Shown here piece by piece: positions 52,404 to 61,765 of a DNA stretch of 64,000 nucleotides (its first letter is position 1; each line of letters starts with the position of its first letter). Origin of the DNA: Frigoribacterium sp. PhB160 (GTDB lineage: Bacteria > Actinomycetota > Actinomycetes > Actinomycetales > Microbacteriaceae); the NCBI RefSeq assembly GCF_003751785.1, contig NZ_RKIE01000001.1, positions 1,589,564-1,653,563 on the forward strand, given 5' to 3'. Under the pieces are notes generated by a model. It saw only the letters and a program-made list of their open reading frames with translations. It did no database searches and had not been told where the DNA came from. The position numbers were made by a program, and so were the translations under genes.

Positions 52404-52410
52404 GGGGCGG

Positions 52411-53769
52411 ATGACCGTCGACGCCCCGTGCCCGCCCCGCGACAGCGACGACGAGGCCGCATGGCGACGCAGCCCGCCGACGCGGCGCGACGTCAGGACC
52501 GACGCCTGGATCGCCGCCGGGCTGCTCGCGCTCGGCGCCCTGACCTGGCTCCTCTCCTCGGTCGTCATGCGGTCGCTCGACGGCGGCGTCACGGGACCCG
52601 TCGAGTCCGCGGCCTGGCTGCTGGCCCTCACGGCACCGGTGGCCCTCCGTCGCCGCTGGCCCGTGGCCGTCATGGTCGTCGTCAGCCTCGCCGTCGTCGG
52701 CAGCGAGCTGCGCGGCTACCCCGACGGGCTCGCGCCGTCGTTGGCCGTCTTCCTCGTCATCTACACCGCCAACGCCTGGGGTCGCTCCCGGCGCACGGCC
52801 CTCGTCGCGAGCGTCGTCGTCACCGCCGTGGTCTTCGCGTGGCTCGCGGTCAGCGTGGCCGGCGAGGTCGCGGGAGACCAGGCCGCCGACGGCGGCGACA
52901 CCGGCGCGACGGCCGCCTCCATCGCGTACGTGGTCGTCTTCAACGGCATCTTCTTCGTCTCGGCCGTGTACTTCGGACGGTCGTCCCGGGTGTCGGCCGC
53001 GCGCCTCCACGCCCTCGAACGCGCCGGGGTCGACCTGCGCGCCGCACAGGAGATCGTCGCCGACCAGGCGATCGGCGAGGAGCGCACCCGCATCGCCCGC
53101 GAGCTGCACGACGTCGTCGCGCACCACGTGGCGGTCATCGGCATCCAGGCCGGTGCCGCCCGGCGCACCCTCGACCGACCCGAGATCGCCCGCGGGGCCC
53201 TCGCGGCCGTCGAGAGCACCGCCCGGACGACCATCGACGAGCTGGAGCGCCTCCTCAGCGTGCTCCGGGCCCGCGACCACGTCGAGTCGCCGCCGCCGAG
53301 CGGACCGGCGGCCCTCCCTCAGCTCGTGGCCGACACCCGTCGCCTCGGGCTCGACGTGCGCCTCAGCGTCGAGGGATCCGCCTGCGACGTGCCCGACAGC
53401 GTCGGCGTGACGGTTTACCGCGTCGCCCAGGAGGCCCTCACGAACACCCTCAAGCACGCCGCCGCCTCGACGGCCGTCGTCAGCCTCCGGTACCGCGACC
53501 GCGCGGTCGAGCTCGAGGTGTCCGACGACGGACGCGGGGCCCCGGCGACGTCGACCGCCCCGGCGACCGGCACGACGGGAGCGGGCCTCGGCCAGCGCGG
53601 CATGCGCGAGCGCGTCGACCTGCACGGCGGCGTCCTGCAGGTGGGGCCCCTGCCGCGCGGGGGCTACCGCGTCCGCGCCGTCCTGCCGGTGACCCGCTCA
53701 CGGTCCCGGTCCGACGAGGGCGCGGCGCCCTGGCGCTCCGTCGGCGACCTCGAGCCCCGGCCGCGCTGA
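52411..53769 (+). CDS. NarL-type sensor histidine kinase
   Basis: 452 aa. Four to five membrane helices (about residues 32-170) with only short loops suggest membrane or intramembrane sensing. The phospho-acceptor His is in ARELHDVVAHHVAVIGIQ near residue 233 (HisKA_3 type). The ATPase N-box has QEALTNTLKHA near 344, and the G-box GAGLGQRGMRERV is near 393. It pairs with the response regulator 70 bp downstream. The pair sits between mshC and PAC2, which are usually neighbours. Confidence 0.88.
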   Translation: MTVDAPCPPRDSDDEAAWRRSPPTRRDVRTDAWIAAGLLALGALTWLLSSVVMRSLDGGVTGPVESAAWLLALTAPVALRRRWPVAVMVVVSLAVVGSELRGYPDGLAPSLAVFLVIYTANAWGRSRRTALVASVVVTAVVFAWLAVSVAGEVAGDQAADGGDTGATAASIAYVVVFNGIFFVSAVYFGRSSRVSAARLHALERAGVDLRAAQEIVADQAIGEERTRIARELHDVVAHHVAVIGIQAGAARRTLDRPEIARGALAAVESTARTTIDELERLLSVLRARDHVESPPPSGPAALPQLVADTRRLGLDVRLSVEGSACDVPDSVGVTVYRVAQEALTNTLKHAAASTAVVSLRYRDRAVELEVSDDGRGAPATSTAPATGTTGAGLGQRGMRERVDLHGGVLQVGPLPRGGYRVRAVLPVTRSRSRSDEGAAPWRSVGDLEPRPR

Positions 53770-53839
53770 TCCGACGGGGGCCGCACGACAACGGCACGCC
53801 CCTGACCCCCACCACCGAACGACGACCACCGAGGTAGCC

Positions 53840-54574
53840 ATGCACCACACCAGCCCCGACTCCCGCGCGCAGCACGAGGCCTCCCGGGCCGGCGACCGCA
53901 CCGTCCGCGTCCTCCTCGTCGACGACCAGGAGCTCGTGCGGGCGGGGTTCCGCATCATCCTCGAGTCGGCCGTGGGCCTCGAGGTCGTCGGCGAGGCCGG
54001 CGACGGGGCCGCCGCGGTCGAGCTCGCGCGGACGACCCGGCCCGACGTCGTCGTCATGGACATCGAGATGCCGGGCGTCGACGGGCTCGAGGCCACGCGA
54101 CGCATCCTCGCCGAGTCGCCCGACGGCGGGCCCGCCGTGCTCGTGCTCACCACCTTCGGCCGCGGCGAGTACCTCTTCGCGGCCCTGCGGGCGGGGGCGA
54201 GCGGCTTCCTGCTCAAGACGGCCGGCCCGGAGGACCTGATCGACGCCGTCGCCGTCGTGCACCGGGGGGACGCCCTGCTCGCGCCCGAGCTGACCCGCAC
54301 GGTCGTCGCGCGGGCCCTGGCCGACCCCGCCCGGCCCGTCCTCGTGCCGAGCCCGCGGCTCAGGCTCCTCACCGAGCGGGAGCGCGAGGTGCTCGACCAG
54401 CTCGCCGGCGGGGCCTCGAACGCCGAGATCGCCCGCGCCCTCTACCTCGGCGAGGCGACGGTCAAGACGCACGTCTCGAACGTGCTCGGCAAGCTCGAGC
54501 TGCGCGACCGGACTGCCGCCGTCGTGTTCGCGTACGAGAACGGGGTCGTCGTGCCGGGAGCGGACCCGGCCTGA
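53840..54574 (+). CDS. NarL/LuxR-family response regulator
   Basis: 244 aa. The receiver domain has LLVDDQELVRAGF (acid pair, near residue 25) and the phosphorylated Asp in VVMDIEMPGVDGLEA near residue 74, with a Lys in GFLLKTAGPEDL near 126. The LuxR-type DNA-binding helix-turn-helix is LTEREREVLDQLAGGASNAEIARAL followed by ATVKTHVSNVLGKL, near residues 175-220. GAGGTAG precedes the ATG. Target genes are unknown. It is convergent with the PAC2 gene. Confidence 0.92.
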   Translation: MHHTSPDSRAQHEASRAGDRTVRVLLVDDQELVRAGFRIILESAVGLEVVGEAGDGAAAVELARTTRPDVVVMDIEMPGVDGLEATRRILAESPDGGPAVLVLTTFGRGEYLFAALRAGASGFLLKTAGPEDLIDAVAVVHRGDALLAPELTRTVVARALADPARPVLVPSPRLRLLTEREREVLDQLAGGASNAEIARALYLGEATVKTHVSNVLGKLELRDRTAAVVFAYENGVVVPGADPA

Positions 54575-54613
54575 CCGGCCGATCGCCGGGGCCGCCCACG
54601 ACCGGTCCGGGGG

Positions 54614-55525
54614 TCAGACGACGGGCGGGTAGCCCGGCTCGTCCGGCCGACCGGCGCCGCCGTTCTTGCCGTCGCCCCGGCGGAGGTACTTCTCGAACTC
54701 CTGCGCGATGGCCTCGCCGCTCGCCTCGGGGGAGTCGACCGTGTCGCGGGCCTGCTCGAGCTGCTCGATGTAGCCCGCCATGTCGTCGTCGTCCGCCGCG
54801 AGGGCGTCGACGCCCTGCTCCCAGGCGGCCGACTCGGCCTCGAGGTCGCCGCGCGGCACGCTGACGCCGGCGACCTCGTCGAGCTTCTCGATGAGGGCCA
54901 GGGTCGCCTTGGGCGACGGGGCGTTGTGCACGTAGTGCGGCACGGAGGCCCAGATCGCGAGGGTGGGGACCCCGGCGGTCTCGAGGGCGTCGCCGAGCAC
55001 CGAGAGGATGCCGACCGGCCCCTCGTAGGTGCTGCGCTCCAGGCTCAGCTCGGCACGCACCTCCGCGTTGTCGCTGCTCGTGAAGACCGAGATGGGACGC
55101 GTGTGCGGCACGTCGGCGAGCATGGCGCCGAGGAAGACCACGGCCGTGACGTCGTGCACGTCGACGAGGTCGACGATCTCGGCCGAGAAGCTGCGCCAGC
55201 TGCGGGAGGGCTCGGCGCCGAGCAGCACGAGCACCTCGCTGCCGTCGGCCGTCGCCGGGTCGAGGCCCGTCGAGGTGTCGGGCGCCGCGTGCAGCTGGAT
55301 CCGGGGCCAGACGAGCGTGCGCTCGCCCTCCTCGTCGTGGCCGACCTGCGGACGCGTGAACTGGTAGTCGATGTACCGCTCGCCGTCGAGCTCGGCCACC
55401 GCCTCGAGCCCGAGGGTCTCGACGAGGCTGCGGGCGACGCCGCTGGCGGCCTCGCCCGCGTCGTTCCAGCCCTCGAAGGCGACGACGAGCAGCCGTCCCG
55501 TCGCGAAGTCGGTCGATCCAGTCAC
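54614..55525 (-). CDS. PAC2-family protein (proteasome assembly chaperone-like)
   Basis: 303 aa, soluble. The PAC2 fold is suggested by LLVVAFEGWNDAGEAASG near residue 12, EVLVLLGAEPSRSWRSF near 90 and a long conserved middle. In actinobacteria this family sits beside mshC and the Pup-proteasome locus; its function in bacteria is not settled. No proteasome genes are present here. The acidic C-terminal tail is variable. The GTG start at 55525 has GAGGA upstream. It is divergent from the HAD gene. Confidence 0.82.
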   Translation of the reverse strand: MTGSTDFATGRLLVVAFEGWNDAGEAASGVARSLVETLGLEAVAELDGERYIDYQFTRPQVGHDEEGERTLVWPRIQLHAAPDTSTGLDPATADGSEVLVLLGAEPSRSWRSFSAEIVDLVDVHDVTAVVFLGAMLADVPHTRPISVFTSSDNAEVRAELSLERSTYEGPVGILSVLGDALETAGVPTLAIWASVPHYVHNAPSPKATLALIEKLDEVAGVSVPRGDLEAESAAWEQGVDALAADDDDMAGYIEQLEQARDTVDSPEASGEAIAQEFEKYLRRGDGKNGGAGRPDEPGYPPVV

Positions 55526-55583
55526 CCGTTGGTCCTCATCCGATCCGGGCGTCGTGGCCCCGGCATCTGGTCGTCAACGATAG

Positions 55584-57494
<1,911 letters not shown>

Positions 57495-57566
57495 GCTCGT
57501 CCCGGATCACCTGCGACCCTGCGGTCGCGCCCTGCGGCCCCGGCCGCACCGACCGAAGGAAGACCC

Positions 57567-58496
57567 GTGCGCCGCACCCTCCCCGCCCTCGTCGTGACCG
57601 TCGGGCTCCTGGCCTCGCTGACCGCGTGCGCGTCGGAGTCCGGCCCGGGTTCGGCGGGCTGCCCGCCGACGGGCGACGCCGCCTCCGTCGTGACCGCCAC
57701 CGGCGCCTTCGGCGAGAAGCCCGAGGTCCGCGTCCCGAGCCCCATCGTCACCACCGAGACCCAGGTCTCGACGCTGATCGAGGGCGACGGCCAGCGGATC
57801 GTCGACGGCACGCCCGTCGTCATCGACTACACCCTCTTCGACGGCGCCACCGGCGCCGAGGTGGAGGACAGCGGCTACGACGGCACGACGCAGAACCCCA
57901 TCACCGTGGGCGGCTCGGCCCTCGCGCCGCTGGCCGCCGCGCTGGAGTGCTCGACCGTCGGCTCGCGCCTCGCCGTCGCCGTCAAGGCGAGCGAGCTGTC
58001 GGCCTCGGTGCAGGGCACGGCGGTCGAGCCGAACGACGACCCCGACGCCGCGTACGTGGCCGTCGTCGACGTGAAGCGCGCGTTCCTCGCGAAGGCCGAC
58101 GGCAGCCTCGTGCCCGGCGAGAACGGCCTGCCCGCCGTCGTCACGGCGCCGGACGGCGCCCCCGGCATCACGCTGCCCGCCTCCGACGCCCCGACCGAGC
58201 AGCGGACGCACCTCGTGCGCTCCGGCTCCGGCCCCGAGCTGACCGCCGACGACACGGCCGTGGTGCAGTTCACGGCCACGACCTGGGCCGACCCGTCCAC
58301 CGTCGCCGCCTCCACCTGGACGAACGGCGGCACGGCGACGACCGTGGCCCTCTCGGCCGACGACCTCCCCGCCGAGGTCAAGTCGGCGCTCGTCGGCCAG
58401 CGCGTCGGCTCGCAGGTCATGACGGTCATTCCCGCGTCCGAGACCACCGGGCAGCAGACCTACGTCTACGTCTTCGACGTCCTGGGCGCGCTCTGA
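57567..58496 (+). CDS. FKBP-type peptidyl-prolyl isomerase-like lipoprotein
   Basis: 309 aa. A signal peptide with lipobox LASLTAC (Cys near residue 21) indicates a lipid-anchored extracytoplasmic protein. Two FKBP-like segments can be seen: residues about 75-165 (GTPVVIDYTLFDGATGAEVEDS) and about 220-309 (DDTAVVQFTATTW then VGSQVMTVIPASE), the second ending in YVYVFDVLGAL. Both lack several canonical aromatic active-site residues, so isomerase activity is doubtful. GAAGGAAG precedes the GTG. In related genomes it borders the Pup-proteasome genes. Confidence 0.8.
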   Translation: MRRTLPALVVTVGLLASLTACASESGPGSAGCPPTGDAASVVTATGAFGEKPEVRVPSPIVTTETQVSTLIEGDGQRIVDGTPVVIDYTLFDGATGAEVEDSGYDGTTQNPITVGGSALAPLAAALECSTVGSRLAVAVKASELSASVQGTAVEPNDDPDAAYVAVVDVKRAFLAKADGSLVPGENGLPAVVTAPDGAPGITLPASDAPTEQRTHLVRSGSGPELTADDTAVVQFTATTWADPSTVAASTWTNGGTATTVALSADDLPAEVKSALVGQRVGSQVMTVIPASETTGQQTYVYVFDVLGAL

Positions 58497-58567
58497 CCGC
58501 CGCCCCGACCCCGAGTCCGGCCACGGGGCCGCTCCCGGCGGCGCGTCGGCGCGTCGTCGGCGTGTCC

Positions 58568-58573
58568 TAGGAT
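58568..58573 (+). promoter_or_regulatory. Leaderless-type -10 box of pafB
   Basis: TAGGAT, exactly seven bases, then GTG at 58581. Upstream the spacing would allow a weak RecA-NDp-like half (GTCG), but it is not convincing. Confidence 0.5.
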
Positions 58574-58580
58574 CGTCGAC

Positions 58581-59585
58581 GTGCCGACCTCCCGCGCCCC
58601 GAGGATCCCCGTCGAAGAGCGGCTGTTCAGCCTGGTCCTCGCCCTCCTCGCGACGGACGTCGGCCTGACGAAGTCCGAGATCCTCTCGACAGTCCAGGGC
58701 TATCGCCAGCGCTACGACACCGCCGGCGACAACGTCGCCCTCGAGCGCCAGTTCGAGCGCGACAAGGACGACATCCGCGAGCTCGGCGTGCCCCTCGAGA
58801 CGCTCGACGACCCCGCAGCGTCCGGCAACAACCAGCTGCTGCGCTACCGCATCCCCCGCGGCAGCTACGAGCTGCCCCTCGACATCTCGTTCTCGCCGGA
58901 GGAGACCGCGCTGCTGACGCTCGCCGCCATGGTGTGGCGCGAGGGCACCCTCTCCGGCGAGTCGCGCCGGGCGCTGCTCAAGCTCCGCTCGCTCGGGGGC
59001 GCCGCGAGCGTGCCCGAGCTCGAGTACGCCCCGCGCATCCGGTCCCGCGACGCCGCCTTCGAGCCCCTCCGCACCGCCCTCGACCGCGGGGTCGTGGTGC
59101 GTTTCGACTACCTCAAGCCGGGCGACGCCGAGCCGAGGAGGCGCGAGCTCGCGCCGTTCGCGCTGGTCCAGCACCAGGGCCGCTGGGTCGTCGCCGCCGT
59201 CGAGCCCGACACGGGCTCGCGCAAGAACTTCCTCCTGTCGCGCGTCGTCGGCCCGGTCCAGGTGACGACGAGGCCGTTCGAGCGCCCGGCCGACGCGACC
59301 GCCGAGTCGGTGCTCGCGGGCCTCGAGGCGCTCCGGCGCTCGAACACGGCGCTCGTGCGCGTCGTCGAGGCCTCCGACGCCGAGGTCCGCCTGTCGAAGC
59401 GTCGAGGCACAGAGGCGCGGGGGGACGACGTGCTGGCGGTGCACTACTCCGACCAGCAGGTGCTCGCCGAGGAGCTCTCGTCGTTCGGTCCCGAGGTGAC
59501 CGTCCTCGAGCCGCAGGGCCTCCGCGACCTCGTCCTCGCGCGCCTCCGTCGACTCGCCGCCGACCATTCGGGGGAGGCCGCGTGA
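58581..59585 (+). CDS. pafB: PafB, WYL-domain transcriptional regulator
   Basis: 334 aa. An N-terminal winged-helix region (residues 10-75, including TKSEILSTVQGYRQRYD) is followed by a WYL domain (about residues 150-225: GVVVRFDYLKPGDAEPRRRELAPFALVQHQGRWVVAAV) and a WCX-type C-terminus. PafB and PafC act together as the DNA-damage activator that opens many LexA-independent repair promoters in mycobacteria. The GTG is set by TAGGAT. Its TGA overlaps the pafC GTG (GTGA), consistent with a heterodimer. Confidence 0.9.
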   Translation: MPTSRAPRIPVEERLFSLVLALLATDVGLTKSEILSTVQGYRQRYDTAGDNVALERQFERDKDDIRELGVPLETLDDPAASGNNQLLRYRIPRGSYELPLDISFSPEETALLTLAAMVWREGTLSGESRRALLKLRSLGGAASVPELEYAPRIRSRDAAFEPLRTALDRGVVVRFDYLKPGDAEPRRRELAPFALVQHQGRWVVAAVEPDTGSRKNFLLSRVVGPVQVTTRPFERPADATAESVLAGLEALRRSNTALVRVVEASDAEVRLSKRRGTEARGDDVLAVHYSDQQVLAEELSSFGPEVTVLEPQGLRDLVLARLRRLAADHSGEAA

Positions 59586-60556
59586 CCGACCGCCGCCCCG
59601 CGCCCCAGGCGACCGACAAGCTCGCGCTGCTGCTCGCCCTCGTGCCGTGGCTCATCGACAACGAGCGGGTCGGCGTCGCCGCGGCGGCCGAGCACTTCGG
59701 GGTGAGCGTGGCGCAGATCCGACGCGCGGTGGAGCTCATCGCCGTCTCGGGCGTGCCGGGGGAGACCAACCAGTACCAGCACGGCGACCTCTTCGACATC
59801 GCCTGGGACGACTTCGAGCAGAACGACGTCATCCAGCTCACCAACCTGGTCGCCATCGACGAGTCGCCCCGCTTCTCGGCGCGCGAGGCGGCCGCCCTCA
59901 TCGCCGGGCTGCAGTACCTCTCGTCGCTGCCCGAGCACGCCGACCGCAGCGCCGTGGCGTCGCTGATGTCGAAGCTGTCGAGGGGGGCCTCGGCCGAGCC
60001 GAGCCAGGTGGCGGTCGACCAGAACGAGACCGACGGCGTGCTGGCCCTCGTCGGCCGGGCCGTGGAGCAGGGCGTCCAGCTCGAGTTCGACTACGCCGGC
60101 GCGCGCGGGCAGCAGGAGCGCCGACGCGTCGACCCGCTGCGCGTCGAGTCGCAGGACGCCGACTGGTACCTCCGCGCGTGGGACCACGCTCGCGAGGCGC
60201 TGCGCACCTTCCGCGTCGACCGCATCACGTCCCCGGCCCTCTCGGCGACGCCGATCGCCCACCGCGCCGCCGACGTCGCGCTGCCCGAGACCCTGTTCTC
60301 GGGCTCGCCCGACGACGTCGTCGTGACCGTCGAGATCGACGCAGCTGCCGCGCCGCTGCTCGACGACTGGTCGCCCGTCGACGTCGAGCCGGTGGCCGGC
60401 GACCGCACGCGCCTGTCGCTCCGCGTCGAGCAGATCAGCACGGTCGTGCGCCTCGTGGCGGGACTGCCGGGGCGCGCCTGCGTGGTCGCGCCGCCCGCGG
60501 CACGCCGCGCCGTGGCGGAGTGGGCCGACCGCGCCGCCCAGAACTACGCCGACTGA
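59582..60556 (+). CDS. pafC: PafC, WYL-domain transcriptional regulator
   Basis: 324 aa paralogue of PafB. The winged helix is at residues 14-60 (NERVGVAAAAEHFGVSVAQIRRAVELIAVSG), and the WYL domain near 155-225 includes LEFDYAGARGQQERRRVDPLRVESQDADWYLRAWD with the DWYLRAW core. Its name comes from the neighbouring proteasome accessory factor genes in mycobacteria, which are missing here; the known role is damage-responsive transcription, not proteolysis. It overlaps pafB by four bases. Confidence 0.9.
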   Translation: MTDRRPAPQATDKLALLLALVPWLIDNERVGVAAAAEHFGVSVAQIRRAVELIAVSGVPGETNQYQHGDLFDIAWDDFEQNDVIQLTNLVAIDESPRFSAREAAALIAGLQYLSSLPEHADRSAVASLMSKLSRGASAEPSQVAVDQNETDGVLALVGRAVEQGVQLEFDYAGARGQQERRRVDPLRVESQDADWYLRAWDHAREALRTFRVDRITSPALSATPIAHRAADVALPETLFSGSPDDVVVTVEIDAAAAPLLDDWSPVDVEPVAGDRTRLSLRVEQISTVVRLVAGLPGRACVVAPPAARRAVAEWADRAAQNYAD

Positions 60557-60633
60557 GACGATCGCCAGGCCCTCCGGGGTGCGCCCAGGGGCTCGCCTCA
60601 GGCTCCGCCGAGGGAGCGGAGGGGCGGTCGGGT

Positions 60634-60664
60634 TACACTGGAGCTTCCCTGCAACGCTAGGAGA
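60634..60664 (+). promoter_or_regulatory. tatA promoter and ribosome-binding site
   Basis: TACACT (60634-60639) is a good -10 box, giving a leader of about 25 nt. AGGAGA (60659-60664) is a strong ribosome-binding site five bases before the ATG. It is one of the few genes here with a clear conventional leader. Confidence 0.6.
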
Positions 60665-60669
60665 CCCTC

Positions 60670-60930
60670 ATGCTCGGAAACCTCACCGGTTGGCACCTGA
60701 TCATCATCCTGGCGATCATCCTGCTGTTGTTCGGCGCCCCCAAGCTGCCTGCTCTCGCGAAGAGCATCGCCCAGTCGATGCGCATCTTCAAGACCGAGAT
60801 CGGCGACGAGAAGAAGACCGACGGCGACGACGCCGTCCGACGCTCCTCGGGCGACGACACCGCTCGACCGGCCGCCGACACCCGCACCGCCCGTCCCACC
60901 TACGGCGACGACCTCCCGCCGAAGAACTGA
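60670..60930 (+). CDS. tatA: Sec-independent protein translocase TatA
   Basis: 86 aa. One N-terminal helix (LTGWHLIIILAIILLLFGAPKLPALAKSI) is followed by an amphipathic helix and a charged tail, the TatA plan. It polymerises with TatC to move folded proteins across the membrane. The conserved F-G pair is in LLFGAPKLP. Four bases separate it from tatC. No tatB is in the operon, which is usual in actinobacteria. Confidence 0.94.
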   Translation: MLGNLTGWHLIIILAIILLLFGAPKLPALAKSIAQSMRIFKTEIGDEKKTDGDDAVRRSSGDDTARPAADTRTARPTYGDDLPPKN

Positions 60931-60933
60931 CGC

Positions 60934-61761
60934 GTGGCCACGACGACGACTCGTGGCACGGACGAGGGCGGGCGCACGCCGCGGCAGCGCTCGGCCGACG
61001 GTCGCATGTCGCTGGGACAGCACCTCGTCGAGCTGCGCAAGAGGCTGTTCCGGTCTGCTCTCGCCCTGATCCTGGCGAGCGTCGCCGGCTTCTTCCTGTC
61101 GACCTACGTCCTCGACGTGCTGCGTGACCCCATCACCGCGATGGCCGAGGCGCGGGGCACGGCCGCGACCCTGAACTACCCGACGATCGCCGGCAGCTTC
61201 GACCTCCGCATCCAGATCGCCGTCACGGTCGGCGTCATCTTGTCGAGCCCCGTGTGGCTCTACCAGGTGTGGGCCTTCATCGTGCCCGCGCTGGTCCGCA
61301 AGGAGAAGGTCTACGCGGCGAGCTTCATCGGTTCGGCCATCCCGCTCTTCCTGCTGGGCTGCGCGAGCGGCTACTTCGTGCTTCCGCACATCGTCGAGGT
61401 GCTCACCGGCTTCGTCTCGACGGAGGACGCGGCGATCATCGACGCGAAGCAGTACTTCGACTTCGTGCTGAAGCTCATCCTCGCGGTCGGCATCGCGTTC
61501 GTGCTGCCCGTCTTCCTCGTGCTGCTCAACTTCGTCGGGGTCATCTCGGCAGTCGGCATCATCAAGGGCTGGCGGGTCGCCATCCTCCTCATCGCCCTCT
61601 TCACGGCCATCGCCACGCCCGCCGCCGACGTCTTCTCGATGTTCCTGCTGGCGATCCCGATGATCATCCTGTACTTCGCCGCGGCCGGCGTCGCGTGGCT
61701 GCACGACCGCCAGGTCGCCAAGCGGGTCGCCGCCCTCGACGCCGAGCTCGCCGGGAAGTGA
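60934..61761 (+). CDS. tatC: Sec-independent protein translocase TatC
   Basis: 275 aa, six membrane helices. It is the receptor for twin-arginine signal peptides. The conserved start MSLGQHLVELRKRLFRSALAL is near residue 24, with the Glu-Leu-Arg-x-Arg core. YQVWAFIVPALVRKEKVYA near residue 110 and FVLPVFLVLLNFVGVIS near 190 are typical. GTG start. The C-terminal tail (VAKRVAALDAELAGK) is charged. helY begins four bases after the stop. Confidence 0.95.
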   Translation: MATTTTRGTDEGGRTPRQRSADGRMSLGQHLVELRKRLFRSALALILASVAGFFLSTYVLDVLRDPITAMAEARGTAATLNYPTIAGSFDLRIQIAVTVGVILSSPVWLYQVWAFIVPALVRKEKVYAASFIGSAIPLFLLGCASGYFVLPHIVEVLTGFVSTEDAAIIDAKQYFDFVLKLILAVGIAFVLPVFLVLLNFVGVISAVGIIKGWRVAILLIALFTAIATPAADVFSMFLLAIPMIILYFAAAGVAWLHDRQVAKRVAALDAELAGK

Positions 61762-61765
61762 CCTC

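Noticed and set aside
58548-58583. RecA-NDp-type autoregulatory promoter of pafB
   Set aside because: The -10 TAGGAT and leaderless spacing are good, but the upstream half matches only GTCG at the right distance, which is expected often by chance in this sequence.
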